Shown: positions 38,145-48,544, counted from the stretch's first letter. The stretch is 64,000 nt of DNA from Acinetobacter nectaris CIP 110549 (GCF_000488215.1 NZ_KI530712.1:124001-188000), one strand, 5' to 3'. The notes: a model not told the origin generated them from the letters alone. Translations and numbers: made by a program.

Positions 38145-39173
38145 ATGCAACGAATCGCAATTAATGGGTTTGGACGAATTGGACGTAATGTTGTGAGAGC
38201 ATGGTTTGAAAATCCCAAGCAATTTACATTTGATATTGTTGCGGTCAATGATATTGCTGATGTTGAAACATTGGCACATCTGTTTAAATACGATACGACG
38301 CATGGCACTTTCCAAGGCAGTATTACAGTTTTGCATGAGGCAGATGAAACCTTTTTAGAGTTAGCATATTTAGGGCAGTCACTTAAAATTCGCTGTTTAA
38401 ATATGAAGAATCCACAAGATTTACCTTGGGATAGCCTAAGTATTGATGTTGTTTTGGAGTGCACAGGTTTATTCCGCTCACGAGAAGGGGCGGCAAAACA
38501 TCTAAAAGCAGGGGCAAAACGTGTAATTATAGGTGCAGCACCGTTTGATCATGTCGATGCTGCAATTGTATATGGTATAAATCATCATGATGTAAAGTCC
38601 TCAGATCAGATTATTTCAAGTGTTTCATGTACGACGCAAGCACTTGTACCACTTGTGAAAATTTTAGATGATCAATTTGGTATAGAAAGTGCCCTGATGA
38701 CAGAGATCCATGCCGTGACAACAGATCAGGCAGTATTAGATCAAGCTCATCGAGATTTACGCCGTGCGCGTGCATCAGGACATAATATTATTCCAACAAC
38801 ATCGAGTGCATTGGGTGCATTAAAAAGAGTTTTACCAAAAATGGAAGATAGAATTGAGGGTTATTCAATTCGTGTGCCGACCTTAAATGTTGCTGCCATT
38901 GATTTAACATTTATTGCTCAGTCAGCCATTTCTATTGAGTCTTTAAATAAAGCATTTAAAGATGCGGCATTAACGCAATATGCTGAAATTATGGCATGCA
39001 CTGAAGAATATCTGGTATCTAGCGATTTTAATCATTTGCCTTATTCACTTGTTGTTGATTTAACACAAACGATGGTTGTGGGGCGACAAGCAAAAGTATA
39101 TGCGTGGTATGACAATGAATGGGGTTATGCAAATCGGTTATTAGATTTATGTGATTCTTTTAATAAGCATTAA
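38145..39173 (+). CDS. Glyceraldehyde-3-phosphate / erythrose-4-phosphate dehydrogenase-type enzyme
   Basis: A 342-residue NAD(P)-dependent aldehyde-phosphate dehydrogenase. The Rossmann motif INGFGRIGRN is at 6-15. The catalytic Cys is about 152 in SVSCTTQALVPL with the partner His at about 189. SCTT is normally followed by Asn in GAPDH; here it is Gln. Similarity seems closer to E. coli Epd (LPWDSLSIDVVLECTGLF), so a role in PLP synthesis or gluconeogenesis is possible. Substrate cannot be fixed from sequence. Monocistronic, ending at a strong hairpin. Confidence 0.85.
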   Translation: MQRIAINGFGRIGRNVVRAWFENPKQFTFDIVAVNDIADVETLAHLFKYDTTHGTFQGSITVLHEADETFLELAYLGQSLKIRCLNMKNPQDLPWDSLSIDVVLECTGLFRSREGAAKHLKAGAKRVIIGAAPFDHVDAAIVYGINHHDVKSSDQIISSVSCTTQALVPLVKILDDQFGIESALMTEIHAVTTDQAVLDQAHRDLRRARASGHNIIPTTSSALGALKRVLPKMEDRIEGYSIRVPTLNVAAIDLTFIAQSAISIESLNKAFKDAALTQYAEIMACTEEYLVSSDFNHLPYSLVVDLTQTMVVGRQAKVYAWYDNEWGYANRLLDLCDSFNKH

Positions 39174-39174
39174 A

Positions 39175-39199
39175 GAAAGGGGGCAGGCTGCCCCTTTTC
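39175..39199 (+). terminator. Terminator of the GAPDH-like gene (also azlD end)
   Basis: GAAAGGGGGC-AGGCT-GCCCCTTTTC between convergent genes. The T-run on the plus strand is short (TTTT). Confidence 0.7.
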
Positions 39200-39200
39200 A

Positions 39201-39500
39201 TTAAACGAGTAGTAGTCGAAGAAGTGCTGTTGAAACCATGCTAATAACTACTGTTGGTAGTAGTGAACAACGGGTTGCTGCAAATACTGTAATGACAATT
39301 GCAACCATATCTGAAACATGGCTACTTACAAAGTAAGGTGCAATGACAGAAATAAGAACACATCCGGGTACAATATCTAATACTTTTTTTTGCCTTGGCG
39401 ATAACGTACGGTTTTTTAACAGTAAGTAACCGAGTACGCGTGTCGAATACGTCGTGAGTGCAATCAGGAGAATAGCAATAAGCGTTGTACTATGAATCAC
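39201..39500 (-). CDS. azlD: AzlD-type branched-chain amino acid exporter small subunit
   Basis: A 99-residue protein with three or four hydrophobic segments and the AzlD pattern TLIAILLIALTTYSTRVLGY. AzlD pairs with AzlC to export branched-chain amino acids or related compounds. It overlaps azlC by 4 bp. Confidence 0.87.
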   Translation of the reverse strand: MIHSTTLIAILLIALTTYSTRVLGYLLLKNRTLSPRQKKVLDIVPGCVLISVIAPYFVSSHVSDMVAIVITVFAATRCSLLPTVVISMVSTALLRLLLV

Positions 39501-40240
39501 TTTTCATCCCCTGTCATGACGATCGCAGCAACAATGCCAGAAATTGCACCAACAGGCACGTACCAACCTTGTGGTAAGTAAAGATAGGCGATGATGGCAC
39601 CAATTAAACTAACAAGCCATGGTATTGCATTTCGTACACCTGTCCACATGCCTCGAAGAAGGACTAAAAATACTGCTGGAAATGCCATATCGAAGCCCCA
39701 CCGTGTAATGTCTCCAAGCACAGAGCCAATAACACCCCCTAAAGTCGTGAAAGCGACCCACATGATATATAGTGAAAAGCACAAGCCAGCATAAAAAGAA
39801 AAATTAAAAGCATCTTCAATAGAATGCCTGTGGTTTCTTTTTGCATCAGCGATGCCCATTGCCCAACTTTCATCACACATAAAAAATAATGCAGGTAAAA
39901 CTTTCTTGTTCGGAAGATGCTTTAGATAAGGCACTAAGCTTGCACCCATTAAAAGATGGCGACTATTTACAAGAAATGTAATAAAAATGAGCATCATGAT
40001 TTGAGGAGGGTTTGTCCATAATTCTAAAATGGCAAATTCTGAACCGCCTGCAAAGTTAAGACCAGTTAGTAGAGGAATTTCGAGCGTACTAAATCCTTTT
40101 TGAGTTGCTTGTGTGCCCAAAACAAGTGCAAATGGAATAATCCCCAATAGAACAGGGATAGACATTTTTATTCCTCGTTTAAAGGAAACAAAGTCAGAGG
40201 TTTCATAAAGCGTTTGACTTGTATTTCTAGATGTAAGCAT
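39497..40240 (-). CDS. azlC: AzlC-type branched-chain amino acid exporter large subunit
   Basis: A 247-residue membrane protein of the LIV-E family. Conserved features include SIPVLLGIIPFALVLGTQAT, LNFAGGSEFAILELW and the motif NSRHLLMGASLVPYLKHLPN. With AzlD it should form an exporter. A divergently transcribed Lrp-type regulator lies about 150 bp away, an arrangement that usually means local control by amino acids. Confidence 0.9.
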   Translation of the reverse strand: MLTSRNTSQTLYETSDFVSFKRGIKMSIPVLLGIIPFALVLGTQATQKGFSTLEIPLLTGLNFAGGSEFAILELWTNPPQIMMLIFITFLVNSRHLLMGASLVPYLKHLPNKKVLPALFFMCDESWAMGIADAKRNHRHSIEDAFNFSFYAGLCFSLYIMWVAFTTLGGVIGSVLGDITRWGFDMAFPAVFLVLLRGMWTGVRNAIPWLVSLIGAIIAYLYLPQGWYVPVGAISGIVAAIVMTGDEK

Positions 40241-40393
40241 GGTCTTTTAGCGTGCGTGAAAATGAGTTTTTAGCGCTCTATTCTATGTGGTCATTACAAG
40301 TATTTGTCGCTTAAATTAGCTTTTAAAAACCTTAAAATGGTATATTATTTTAAAATAAATATATTTTTTGGCATTTTATGCTTAGAGGTGGTT

Positions 40394-40846
40394 GTGGATA
40401 AGACGGACATAAGAATTTTACGTGTTTTGCAACAAGAAGGAAAACTACAAAATAATGAACTAGCGGTCAGAGTGGGGCTTTCTGCATCTCCTTGTTTACG
40501 CCGTGTAAAGCAGTTGGAAGATGATGGTGTAATACAACGTTATGTGGCATTGGTTGAGCCATTACGAGTGAATTTAGGTCTAACGGTATTTGCAAGAATT
40601 TGGTTGAAGGGGCAAGATGAGAAAACCGTAGATCAGTTTGTAGATGCAGTAAAAAATTTGCCTGAGGTGGTTGAGTGTCAGCTTATGTCTGGAGATTGTG
40701 ATTTCTTTTTAAGAATTGTTGTTGCAGATTTAGATGCTTATCGTAAATTTCAGATTCAGCATTTGAATAAGATTTCAGGCATTCAAAATGTAAAAACTGA
40801 GATTCCATTACAAAAAATTAAGCATACAACTGCGCTACCACTTTAG
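40394..40846 (+). CDS. Lrp/AsnC-family transcriptional regulator
   Basis: A 150-residue regulator from a GTG start at 40394 with AGAGG 5 nt before it; this gives the usual family length. The frame is open another 90 bp upstream but that stretch is AT-rich and unlike the family. The winged helix covers about 4-60 (LQQEGKLQNNELAVRVGLS) and the RAM ligand-binding domain follows from about 65. Divergent to azlCD, which it probably controls in response to an amino acid. Confidence 0.88.
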   Translation: MDKTDIRILRVLQQEGKLQNNELAVRVGLSASPCLRRVKQLEDDGVIQRYVALVEPLRVNLGLTVFARIWLKGQDEKTVDQFVDAVKNLPEVVECQLMSGDCDFFLRIVVADLDAYRKFQIQHLNKISGIQNVKTEIPLQKIKHTTALPL

Positions 40847-40904
40847 TTTGGGTCAAATTTGTAAAATTCTCAGGTGCATGGTCAAAAGTATCATGTTACA
40901 CTTG

Positions 40905-40932
40905 AAAAAATCGGGTGCGTCCCGGTTTTTTT
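40905..40932 (+). terminator. Terminator after the Lrp-type gene
   Basis: AATCGGG-TGCGT-CCCGGTT with A6 and T7 flanks, 40 bp before hisZ. Confidence 0.82.
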
Positions 40933-40974
40933 ATGTGGATTCGTTCCGCCCTGCACAGAATTTAGGTTTGAAGC

Positions 40975-42156
40975 ATGTCAATTTCAGAGACTTGGTTGCT
41001 ACCAGATGGGGTAGCAGATGTATTACCAGAACAAGCACAAGTAATTGAGTCACTTCGTCGACATTCATTAGATTTCCTCGCAAGTCGAGGTTATCAATTG
41101 GTTTATACGCCATTTATTGAATATATCGAGTCGCTTTCGTCTTTATCTGAAGCGAACCAAGACTTAGACCTTGTTAGTTTTAAAGTGATTGATCAACTCT
41201 CTGGACGCTTACTTGGTATACGTGCAGATATGACACCTCAAGTTGCACGAATAGATGCACATGTAAGACTTGTTGAAGGTATTGCTCGTTATTGCTATTC
41301 AGGAACAATTTTACATACAAAACCTCAGAATTTTAGTGCCTCACGTACACCGCTACAGCTTGGTGCAGAGCTCTATGGGCATCAAAGCATTGAAGCAGAT
41401 GTCGAAATGATTGATGTGATGCTCGGTTTGTTAGAAACAACATGTGGCTTAGAAAAAAATCATTTAGATTTAGGGCATGTCGGGCTATTTAAAAGCTTAG
41501 TAAAATATGCCGAGCTTGATAAAAATAATGAACGTCTTTTACATGATTTGTATCAACGTAAGGCATTGCCTGAACTTGAGGAAGTCACACAAATATTACC
41601 ATATGGTCAAGACTTTTATAACTTGGGTAGACACTCAGGAAATCTTACCTTACTTGAACAAAATTTAAGTAAAGATGTTTTGCAAGATGCTGATTTTAAA
41701 GAAGCATTTGAAGGACTAAAAACGACAGTTTTTGCAATACAACAGCGTTGGCCAAACCTATCTATTGGTTTAGATGTCGTTGAACTACGCAGTTACCATT
41801 ATCATACGGGTTTAATGTACGCAGTATATGCACCTAACCATGCAGCGCCATTAGCACAAGGTGGTCGCTATGATGGGATTGGTGAGCATTTTGGTCGTGC
41901 TCGTCCTGCAACAGGATTTAGCTGTGACTTGTATGGACTCTGTGAAGGTCAATTTAAAGAAATAGAAACGATTGTTGCTCCAAAAGGGTTGCAACCAGAT
42001 TTAGTAAGCGCAATTGCTCAAGCACGTCAACAAGGTTTATGTGTTGTGCAATTGTTAGGTAATGATGATCTAAGTTCTGTTCCATCTGCAACGCATCAAT
42101 TTGTATTGCAAAATGGAGTATGGGCAATTGAAAAAATTGAGTCTATTTCAAAATAG
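40975..42156 (+). CDS. hisZ: ATP phosphoribosyltransferase regulatory subunit HisZ
   Basis: A catalytically inactive HisRS paralogue that activates short-form HisG, the first enzyme of histidine synthesis. Length is 393 residues. It has the class II synthetase fold (LPDGVADVLPEQAQVIESLR at 9-28, LLGIRADMTPQVARI at about 75-89, and GRYDGIGEHFGRARPATGFS near the C-terminus) without a tRNA-binding domain. The next gene is purA, as in many Proteobacteria. Confidence 0.94.
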   Translation: MSISETWLLPDGVADVLPEQAQVIESLRRHSLDFLASRGYQLVYTPFIEYIESLSSLSEANQDLDLVSFKVIDQLSGRLLGIRADMTPQVARIDAHVRLVEGIARYCYSGTILHTKPQNFSASRTPLQLGAELYGHQSIEADVEMIDVMLGLLETTCGLEKNHLDLGHVGLFKSLVKYAELDKNNERLLHDLYQRKALPELEEVTQILPYGQDFYNLGRHSGNLTLLEQNLSKDVLQDADFKEAFEGLKTTVFAIQQRWPNLSIGLDVVELRSYHYHTGLMYAVYAPNHAAPLAQGGRYDGIGEHFGRARPATGFSCDLYGLCEGQFKEIETIVAPKGLQPDLVSAIAQARQQGLCVVQLLGNDDLSSVPSATHQFVLQNGVWAIEKIESISK

Positions 42157-42178
42157 ATTTGTGATTTTAACAGCATGA

Positions 42179-43513
<1,335 letters not shown>

Positions 43514-43523
43514 ATAGATTTAT

Positions 43524-43557
43524 AAAAAAACCGTAGCATAAGCTACGGTTTTTTTTA
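43524..43557. terminator. Bidirectional terminator purA / mgtC
   Basis: CCGTAGC-ATAA-GCTACGG flanked by A7 and T8 between convergent genes. Confidence 0.88.
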
Positions 43558-43572
43558 TATGTAGGACTCAAA

Positions 43573-44286
43573 TTAGTTAATGGTATTTTTATCCCAATAT
43601 GCATATCTGACTTGAGGCATATTGTTTAGTACCTCTAATATTTTAAACATATCTTGTTGTTCAATAGATGTAGAAATAAGTGTTGTTTCAATTTCAACAT
43701 CTTGCTCACCAAAAGGTTCAATTTCTATATCTTTTGCAGGATAGTTATATTGTTTGAGCGCAACATTAATTTGCTCAATCACTTCTTTACTACGCAGTCG
43801 ATCACAAACAACATAAATAACATTGAGCAGTTCAGTTTCAACATCAAGTGGACGTCGATCCATAAAGTGAACGATTGGTCTAAGTAATGTATTTGCTGCA
43901 AGAATAAATAAAGTCACAATAATTGACTCTAGAATAAGGTCTGAACCTGCTGCTGCACCAATTGCAGCAGAGCACCAGAGTGTTGCGGCAGTATTCAAAC
44001 CTTGAATATTACCGCCTTCACGCATAATGACACCAGCACCTAAAAAACCAATTCCTGAAACAACATAAGAAATTACTCTTACAGCACCAGAACCATTATC
44101 TAATAGCATGGCGGTATCGACAAATGCCGCAGCACCAAGACAAACGAGTACGTTTGTTCTTAGTCCTGCTGTACGTTGACGATACTGTCGTTCAAATCCA
44201 ATCAACCCACCTAACACAAATGCTGTTGTTAAACTAATAAGCGTACTAACTAAGTTTTCAGTGTGAAGGTAGTTTGAAGTCTGCAT
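43573..44286 (-). CDS. mgtC: MgtC/SapB-family inner membrane protein
   Basis: A 237-residue protein: four or five helices at the N-terminus and a soluble C-terminal domain of about 90 residues (ACT-like in studied members). The family motif is [24 protein letters not shown] [13 protein letters not shown] at about 20-32, and [20 protein letters not shown] follows at about 83-102. MgtC proteins support growth in low magnesium and inhibit the F1Fo ATPase in Salmonella. It lies 6 bp after mgtA and ends the operon. Confidence 0.93.
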   Translation of the reverse strand: MQTSNYLHTENLVSTLISLTTAFVLGGLIGFERQYRQRTAGLRTNVLVCLGAAAFVDTAMLLDNGSGAVRVISYVVSGIGFLGAGVIMREGGNIQGLNTAATLWCSAAIGAAAGSDLILESIIVTLFILAANTLLRPIVHFMDRRPLDVETELLNVIYVVCDRLRSKEVIEQINVALKQYNYPAKDIEIEPFGEQDVEIETTLISTSIEQQDMFKILEVLNNMPQVRYAYWDKNTIN

Positions 44287-44292
44287 TTTAAA

Positions 44293-47070
44293 TTACTGCC
44301 ATCCATAACGTTTAACATATAGCTTTTTAAGAAGCTGAGTAAGTACCATGTATGCCAATAGAATTATTGGTAAATAGATAAAGTATGTTAAAGGTAAAGC
44401 TTGTAAAGAGAAGTAGCTTGCTAGAGGTCCCATTGGGAGGAAAATACCAATCATAACGATAACAGCTGTCATAGCAAGAAGGGGAAGAGCAGCACAACTT
44501 TCAATAAATGGTATTTTTTTCGTACGAATCATATGAACAATCAGTGTTTGAGTCAGCAATCCTTCAATAAACCAACCTGATTGGAATAAAGTTTGGTGAT
44601 CAGGTGTATTGGCTTTAAACACGTACCACATGAGTAAGAAAGTTGCAACATCAAAAATAGAACTGATTGGTCCAAAGAAGATCATGAAACGACCAATACC
44701 ATTTGCTTCCCAACGTTGAGGTTTTTCAAGAGACTCTTCATCAACATTATCGAAAGGCACAGCAATTTGTGATACATCATATAGTAAATTTTGTACTAAT
44801 AGATGGATTGGTAACATTGGTAGGAATGGAATAAATGCACTTGCAATCATAACAGAGAAAACATTACCAAAGTTAGAGCTTGCTGTAATTTTGATATATT
44901 TTAGAATATTAGCAAATGTACGACGACCTTCAATCACACCTTGCTCAAGTACCATTAAGCTTTTTTCAAGTAAAATGAGATCGGCAGATTCTTTTGCAAT
45001 ATCTACGGCTGTATCTACTGAGATACCAATATCTGCCGTACGTAATGCAGCAGCATCATTAATACCATCACCTAAGAAGCCAACAACATGATCATTTTCT
45101 TTTAGCTGAGTAACAATACGCTCTTTATGCATAGGGTTTAACTTTGCAAAGATCTGATATTTTTCAACAGCTTCTTTGAAGTCAGCAGCTGACATACGAT
45201 CAATATCTTCACCAAGTACAATGTGCTCACTTGGTAAACCAATTTCTTGGCAAACTTTTTGTGTAACAAACTCATTGTCACCTGTAAGCACTTTAACAGT
45301 CACACCATGCTTGTGTAATGCTTCAATTGCTTTGATAGAACTGTCTTTTGGTGGATCTAAGAAAGTAAGGAACCCAGATAAGATGAGGTCATGTTCATCT
45401 TTAATACTATAAGTTTTATCTTGCTCAACTTCACTATCACGATAACCAATTGCAATAACACGTAAACCATCTTTGTTATAGTTTTGGCTATTGGTAATAA
45501 TTGTTTTTGAAAGTTCAGGCGTTAAAGGAACAATTTCATGGTTGATCTCAACATGGCTACAGATGTTGAGCATTTCTTCTACAGCACCTTTAGTAACAAT
45601 ACGTGCTTGTTTTTTTGGTGTTTTTACAACAACAGACATACGACGTCTATTAAAATCAAAAGGAATCTCATCAAGCTTGGTATAGCTGAGTTTATCCATT
45701 TTGATATCAGAACTTGCATGCTCTAAAATTGCAAGGTCGAGTAGGTTTTTAAGACCTGTTTGATGGTAGCTATTAATATATCCGAGCAAAAGAACAGGCT
45801 CAGATACTTTACCCATCACATCAGTATGTTTAGAAAGAATAATTTTATCTTGTGTTAATGTACCTGTTTTGTCTGTACATAAGACATCCATTGCGCCAAA
45901 GTTTTGAATTGCATCTAGACGTTTAACAATTACTTTTTTACGAGATAAAAATACAGCACCTTTCGCAAGTGTAGATGTTACGATCATTGGTAACATTTCT
46001 GGTGTTAAGCCAACTGCAATTGCAAGTGCAAATAGAAATGCATCGCTCCAGCTTCCTGCCATATAGCCATTTAGAAAAAATACAATAGGTGACATGATGA
46101 GCGTAAAGCGAATAAGCAACCAACTTACGCTATTTACACCTTTTTGAAATGATGTTGTAACTTGATCATTATCTGTGACACGTTTCGCTAAAGCACCAAA
46201 ATAAGTCTGATTCCCTGTGGTAATTACAATCGCAGTTGCTGTACCAGAAATAACACTTGTACCCATGAAGGCAATATTATCAAGTGCCATGGTATCGTTG
46301 TTATTTTCAGATTGATGTGTCGCAAACTTTTCTACAGGCATCGATTCGCCAGTCATAGCAGATTGTGAAACAAATAAATCTTTTGTTTCGATCAATCTAC
46401 AATCGGCTGGGATAAGATCACCTGCTGATAGTTTAATGATATCGCCAGGGACTAGATATTTTGTTGGGATATCAAATAAATTTTTACTTTGTTGAGAGGC
46501 ATTAATTGCTTCTGCTTTTGTAAATTTTGAGCCAGTATTTCTTCTGAGAACAGAGGCGTCATTACTTACCATAGATTTAAGTGTATCGGCAGCTTTATTT
46601 GATTTTGCTTCTTGCCAAAATCTTAAGACAGTCGAAATTACAACCATTGATGAAATCACAATCGTGCCGCGAAGATCATCAGTAGATGCACAAATAATTG
46701 CTAAAAGGGTTAACAAGATATTGAATGGGTTTTTGTAGCAATACCAAAGGTGTTGCCACCATGCCAATGGTTTTTCAGATTGAAGCTCATTTAAACCATG
46801 TTGTTTTTGGCGTAGTTCAGCATCTTTTTCATCAAGACCATCAATATGAGAGTTTGTTTCATGAATAAGTTCTTCGACAGGTGCTTCTGATGCATGTCTC
46901 AAAGTCTTTGTAAGTTGTTCACTCACTTGTTGTGCGTAGCTAGATTGTTGCAACTCATCAAGTGAAGCAGATTTTGAGAAGTAACGTGTAAGGCGGTATT
47001 TTTTTAAAAAGCGTGAAAATAGCTGTTCCCAAAGATTACGAATCATGTGGGTTCTCCTTATTTTAGACAA
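44293..47070 (-). CDS. mgtA: Magnesium-translocating P-type ATPase MgtA
   Basis: A 925-residue P3-type ATPase importing Mg2+. The phosphorylation site is CTDKTGTLTQDKI; the actuator has MTGESMPVEKFA and the hinge GFLGDGINDAAALRTADIG. About ten transmembrane helices are present and the long cytoplasmic N-terminus matches MgtA/MgtB. The ribosome-binding site AAGGAGAA is strong. Two small stem-loops separate it from the upstream outer-membrane-like gene, and mgtC follows. Confidence 0.95.
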   Translation of the reverse strand: MSKIRRTHMIRNLWEQLFSRFLKKYRLTRYFSKSASLDELQQSSYAQQVSEQLTKTLRHASEAPVEELIHETNSHIDGLDEKDAELRQKQHGLNELQSEKPLAWWQHLWYCYKNPFNILLTLLAIICASTDDLRGTIVISSMVVISTVLRFWQEAKSNKAADTLKSMVSNDASVLRRNTGSKFTKAEAINASQQSKNLFDIPTKYLVPGDIIKLSAGDLIPADCRLIETKDLFVSQSAMTGESMPVEKFATHQSENNNDTMALDNIAFMGTSVISGTATAIVITTGNQTYFGALAKRVTDNDQVTTSFQKGVNSVSWLLIRFTLIMSPIVFFLNGYMAGSWSDAFLFALAIAVGLTPEMLPMIVTSTLAKGAVFLSRKKVIVKRLDAIQNFGAMDVLCTDKTGTLTQDKIILSKHTDVMGKVSEPVLLLGYINSYHQTGLKNLLDLAILEHASSDIKMDKLSYTKLDEIPFDFNRRRMSVVVKTPKKQARIVTKGAVEEMLNICSHVEINHEIVPLTPELSKTIITNSQNYNKDGLRVIAIGYRDSEVEQDKTYSIKDEHDLILSGFLTFLDPPKDSSIKAIEALHKHGVTVKVLTGDNEFVTQKVCQEIGLPSEHIVLGEDIDRMSAADFKEAVEKYQIFAKLNPMHKERIVTQLKENDHVVGFLGDGINDAAALRTADIGISVDTAVDIAKESADLILLEKSLMVLEQGVIEGRRTFANILKYIKITASSNFGNVFSVMIASAFIPFLPMLPIHLLVQNLLYDVSQIAVPFDNVDEESLEKPQRWEANGIGRFMIFFGPISSIFDVATFLLMWYVFKANTPDHQTLFQSGWFIEGLLTQTLIVHMIRTKKIPFIESCAALPLLAMTAVIVMIGIFLPMGPLASYFSLQALPLTYFIYLPIILLAYMVLTQLLKKLYVKRYGWQ

Positions 47071-47105
47071 AAACTGTCTGTAAGGCTTAGTTTTTACATT
47101 AAGCC
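47065..47105 (-). promoter_or_regulatory. Two intercistronic stem-loops immediately upstream of mgtA
   Basis: GGCTTA/TAAGCC (47084-47105) and AGACA/TGTCT (47065-47079) sit back to back before the mgtA ribosome-binding site. Neither has a terminator U-tract. They could tune mgtA expression relative to the upstream gene. Confidence 0.4.
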
Positions 47106-47136
47106 CTAGGATAATGTGAAAAGTATTACGTCTTAA

Positions 47137-47796
47137 TTAAATTGCGATGCTTAATCCTAAGCCAAACCAACGCGATGTTGATGATACAAGGCTTTGGCCA
47201 TAGGATAGATATAAACTTGTTTTGTCAGGAATAATGTCAATGCCCCAAACAGCTTGCAGTTTAGCTTTTTCGGGAGGTTGCTTATAATATTCAAGCCCAA
47301 TTTGCTGTCTTTCAGTGATAGGTTTGATTGCAGCAATAGCCCATGATAAATGACCTTGGTTATGTTCTTCTTGTACCCAACCAAGGTTTGCATTTACTTG
47401 CACATTGCCATAGAGGTTGTAAAAAGAGACTGGAAGATTTGCAACCCACTGACTATCTGCACCATTTTGAGATGGTTGATAAAGTCCACTTAAAGCAACA
47501 CCAAATTTATCAGATGCATAAAAAGGATGTTTTAGCTGGGCTGCATACGTTGTTTGACCACTATCTTGTGTGATAGGTACAGTAAGTTCGAGATTTTTAA
47601 ATGTACAGGCAGGACTTAAGTTGAGCTGCTGATCATCATTTGAAAAGGTTTGACCAATTTCTAATTGGCAAGATTTTTCGGGTGTAATTTGTGCATCATC
47701 AGTATTGTATAGAGGTGTGGCTTGCGCAAAGCGAGCCGCAACAGCAATGCTAATAATACTGATATATAGTGACAGTGTAAAAATATAGTGAAACAT
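47137..47796 (-). CDS. Probable outer-membrane beta-barrel protein in the mgtA operon
   Basis: A 219-residue protein with a signal peptide (cleavage near ARFAQATP). The mature part is built of short alternating strands, such as YAAQLKHPFYASDKFGVALS and KTSLYLSYGQSL, ending in GLGLSIAI, consistent with a small beta-barrel. Two Cys residues lie in the first third (KSCQLEIGQ, SPACTFKN). I do not recognise a named family. It lies 66 bp upstream of mgtA, same strand, under the long leader; a role in magnesium uptake across the outer membrane is a guess. Confidence 0.7.
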   Translation of the reverse strand: MFHYIFTLSLYISIISIAVAARFAQATPLYNTDDAQITPEKSCQLEIGQTFSNDDQQLNLSPACTFKNLELTVPITQDSGQTTYAAQLKHPFYASDKFGVALSGLYQPSQNGADSQWVANLPVSFYNLYGNVQVNANLGWVQEEHNQGHLSWAIAAIKPITERQQIGLEYYKQPPEKAKLQAVWGIDIIPDKTSLYLSYGQSLVSSTSRWFGLGLSIAI

Positions 47797-48091
47797 GCCT
47801 CGTTCCTCATAGCTGAGGCGGAATATAACCTGAGTGGCAAGTAGTAGTATTATTTAAAGCAGATATGAGAGCGCACAGAATCTATATCTATCGAATATAG
47901 CTGCTGTAAGTTCTATTTGATTTAAATAAAATTTGATTTAGTAATATTTTGATTATGCTATCTCATTGCAAGATAGCATTTGCCCAAAGAGGTGCTGTTG
48001 CTATGCTTACAAGATTAGTTCATCAATGTGTAATAATTACACCTAAACCTCGAACAACTTCCCACAGAGGGTCTCCGCATCTCTAAAAATT
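47797..48091 (-). promoter_or_regulatory. Long structured 5' leader of the mgt locus
   Basis: From a probable promoter at 48098-48103 to the first start codon runs a leader of about 295 nt. It contains hairpin GTGTAA-TTA-TTACAC (48028-48042), hairpin ATGCTATCT/AGATAGCAT (47955-47979, 9 bp), and a segment around 47989-47994 that can pair with either of two partners near 48040-48051. A 21-codon ORF lies inside. This resembles the design of Mg2+-sensing leaders, but no sequence match to the mgtA leader or M-box is visible. Confidence 0.45.
48015..48080 (-). CDS. Candidate 21-residue leader peptide upstream of the mgt genes
   Basis: A small ORF from ATG 48078-48080 to TAA 48015-48017. It starts MRRPSVGSC, then has an Arg/Cys/Tyr-rich middle and ends TLMN. 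The hairpin GTGTAATTATTACAC lies within its codons, so ribosome stalling would alter leader folding. It is comparable in size and position to MgtL of Salmonella but unlike it in sequence; its ribosome-binding site is weak. Confidence 0.35.
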   Translation of the reverse strand: MRRPSVGSCSRFRCNYYTLMN

Positions 48092-48097
48092 GCCTAA

Positions 48098-48103
48098 AGT
48101 ATA
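48098..48103 (-). promoter_or_regulatory. Probable -10 of the mgt leader promoter
   Basis: TATACT on the minus strand, preceded by TG, with a weak TTGTAT 16 bp upstream. A start site near 48091 is inferred. Confidence 0.5.
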
Positions 48104-48114
48104 CATTGTAAAAA

Positions 48115-48480
48115 AAATTATACAATAGCCTTTTTTATATTTTTATAAATTAGTTTCAGATTATCTTTATTCTTTTATAAATATTTTAATTTATTTTTTT
48201 TGTATTTTTTATTTCATAAAAATTTAACTTTTAAATAATATCTTATTGTGTCTAATTATTTATTTTCTAGTATTTATTGAAATTTAATATATAAAATTAC
48301 TATATAAAACAATACCTTATTTTTAATTAATTTTTTATTTTTATTTTTTAGCTATTAATAAAAATTGTCTACAATATATCTAATGTATTTTAGGAATAAT
48401 TTATTATTTAGAATAAATTAATATTAATAATATTTTTTTAATATTGGAAATTAAATTGTTTTTTAAGCTTTATTTAAGAA
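48115..48480. other. Extremely AT-rich intergenic segment
   Basis: About 365 bp of almost pure A/T with long T- and A-runs and no ORF. Such DNA is typically curved and bound by H-NS-type proteins; here it separates the mgt leader from the M48 peptidase gene. Confidence 0.6.
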
Positions 48481-48544
48481 TATTTATTTTTATAAATTGA
48501 TGTGGTTCGAAGTATAATAATGAAAATATTATGGAATGAGAGTT

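Noticed and set aside
38084..38464. Antisense frame over the start of the GAPDH-like gene
   Set aside because: Opposite a well-supported CDS, low-complexity composition and no family match; a shadow frame.
47797..48100. M-box, yybP-ykoY or 6S-type RNA in the mgt leader
   Set aside because: The conserved core sequences of these RNAs as I know them are not present; only general structure is seen.
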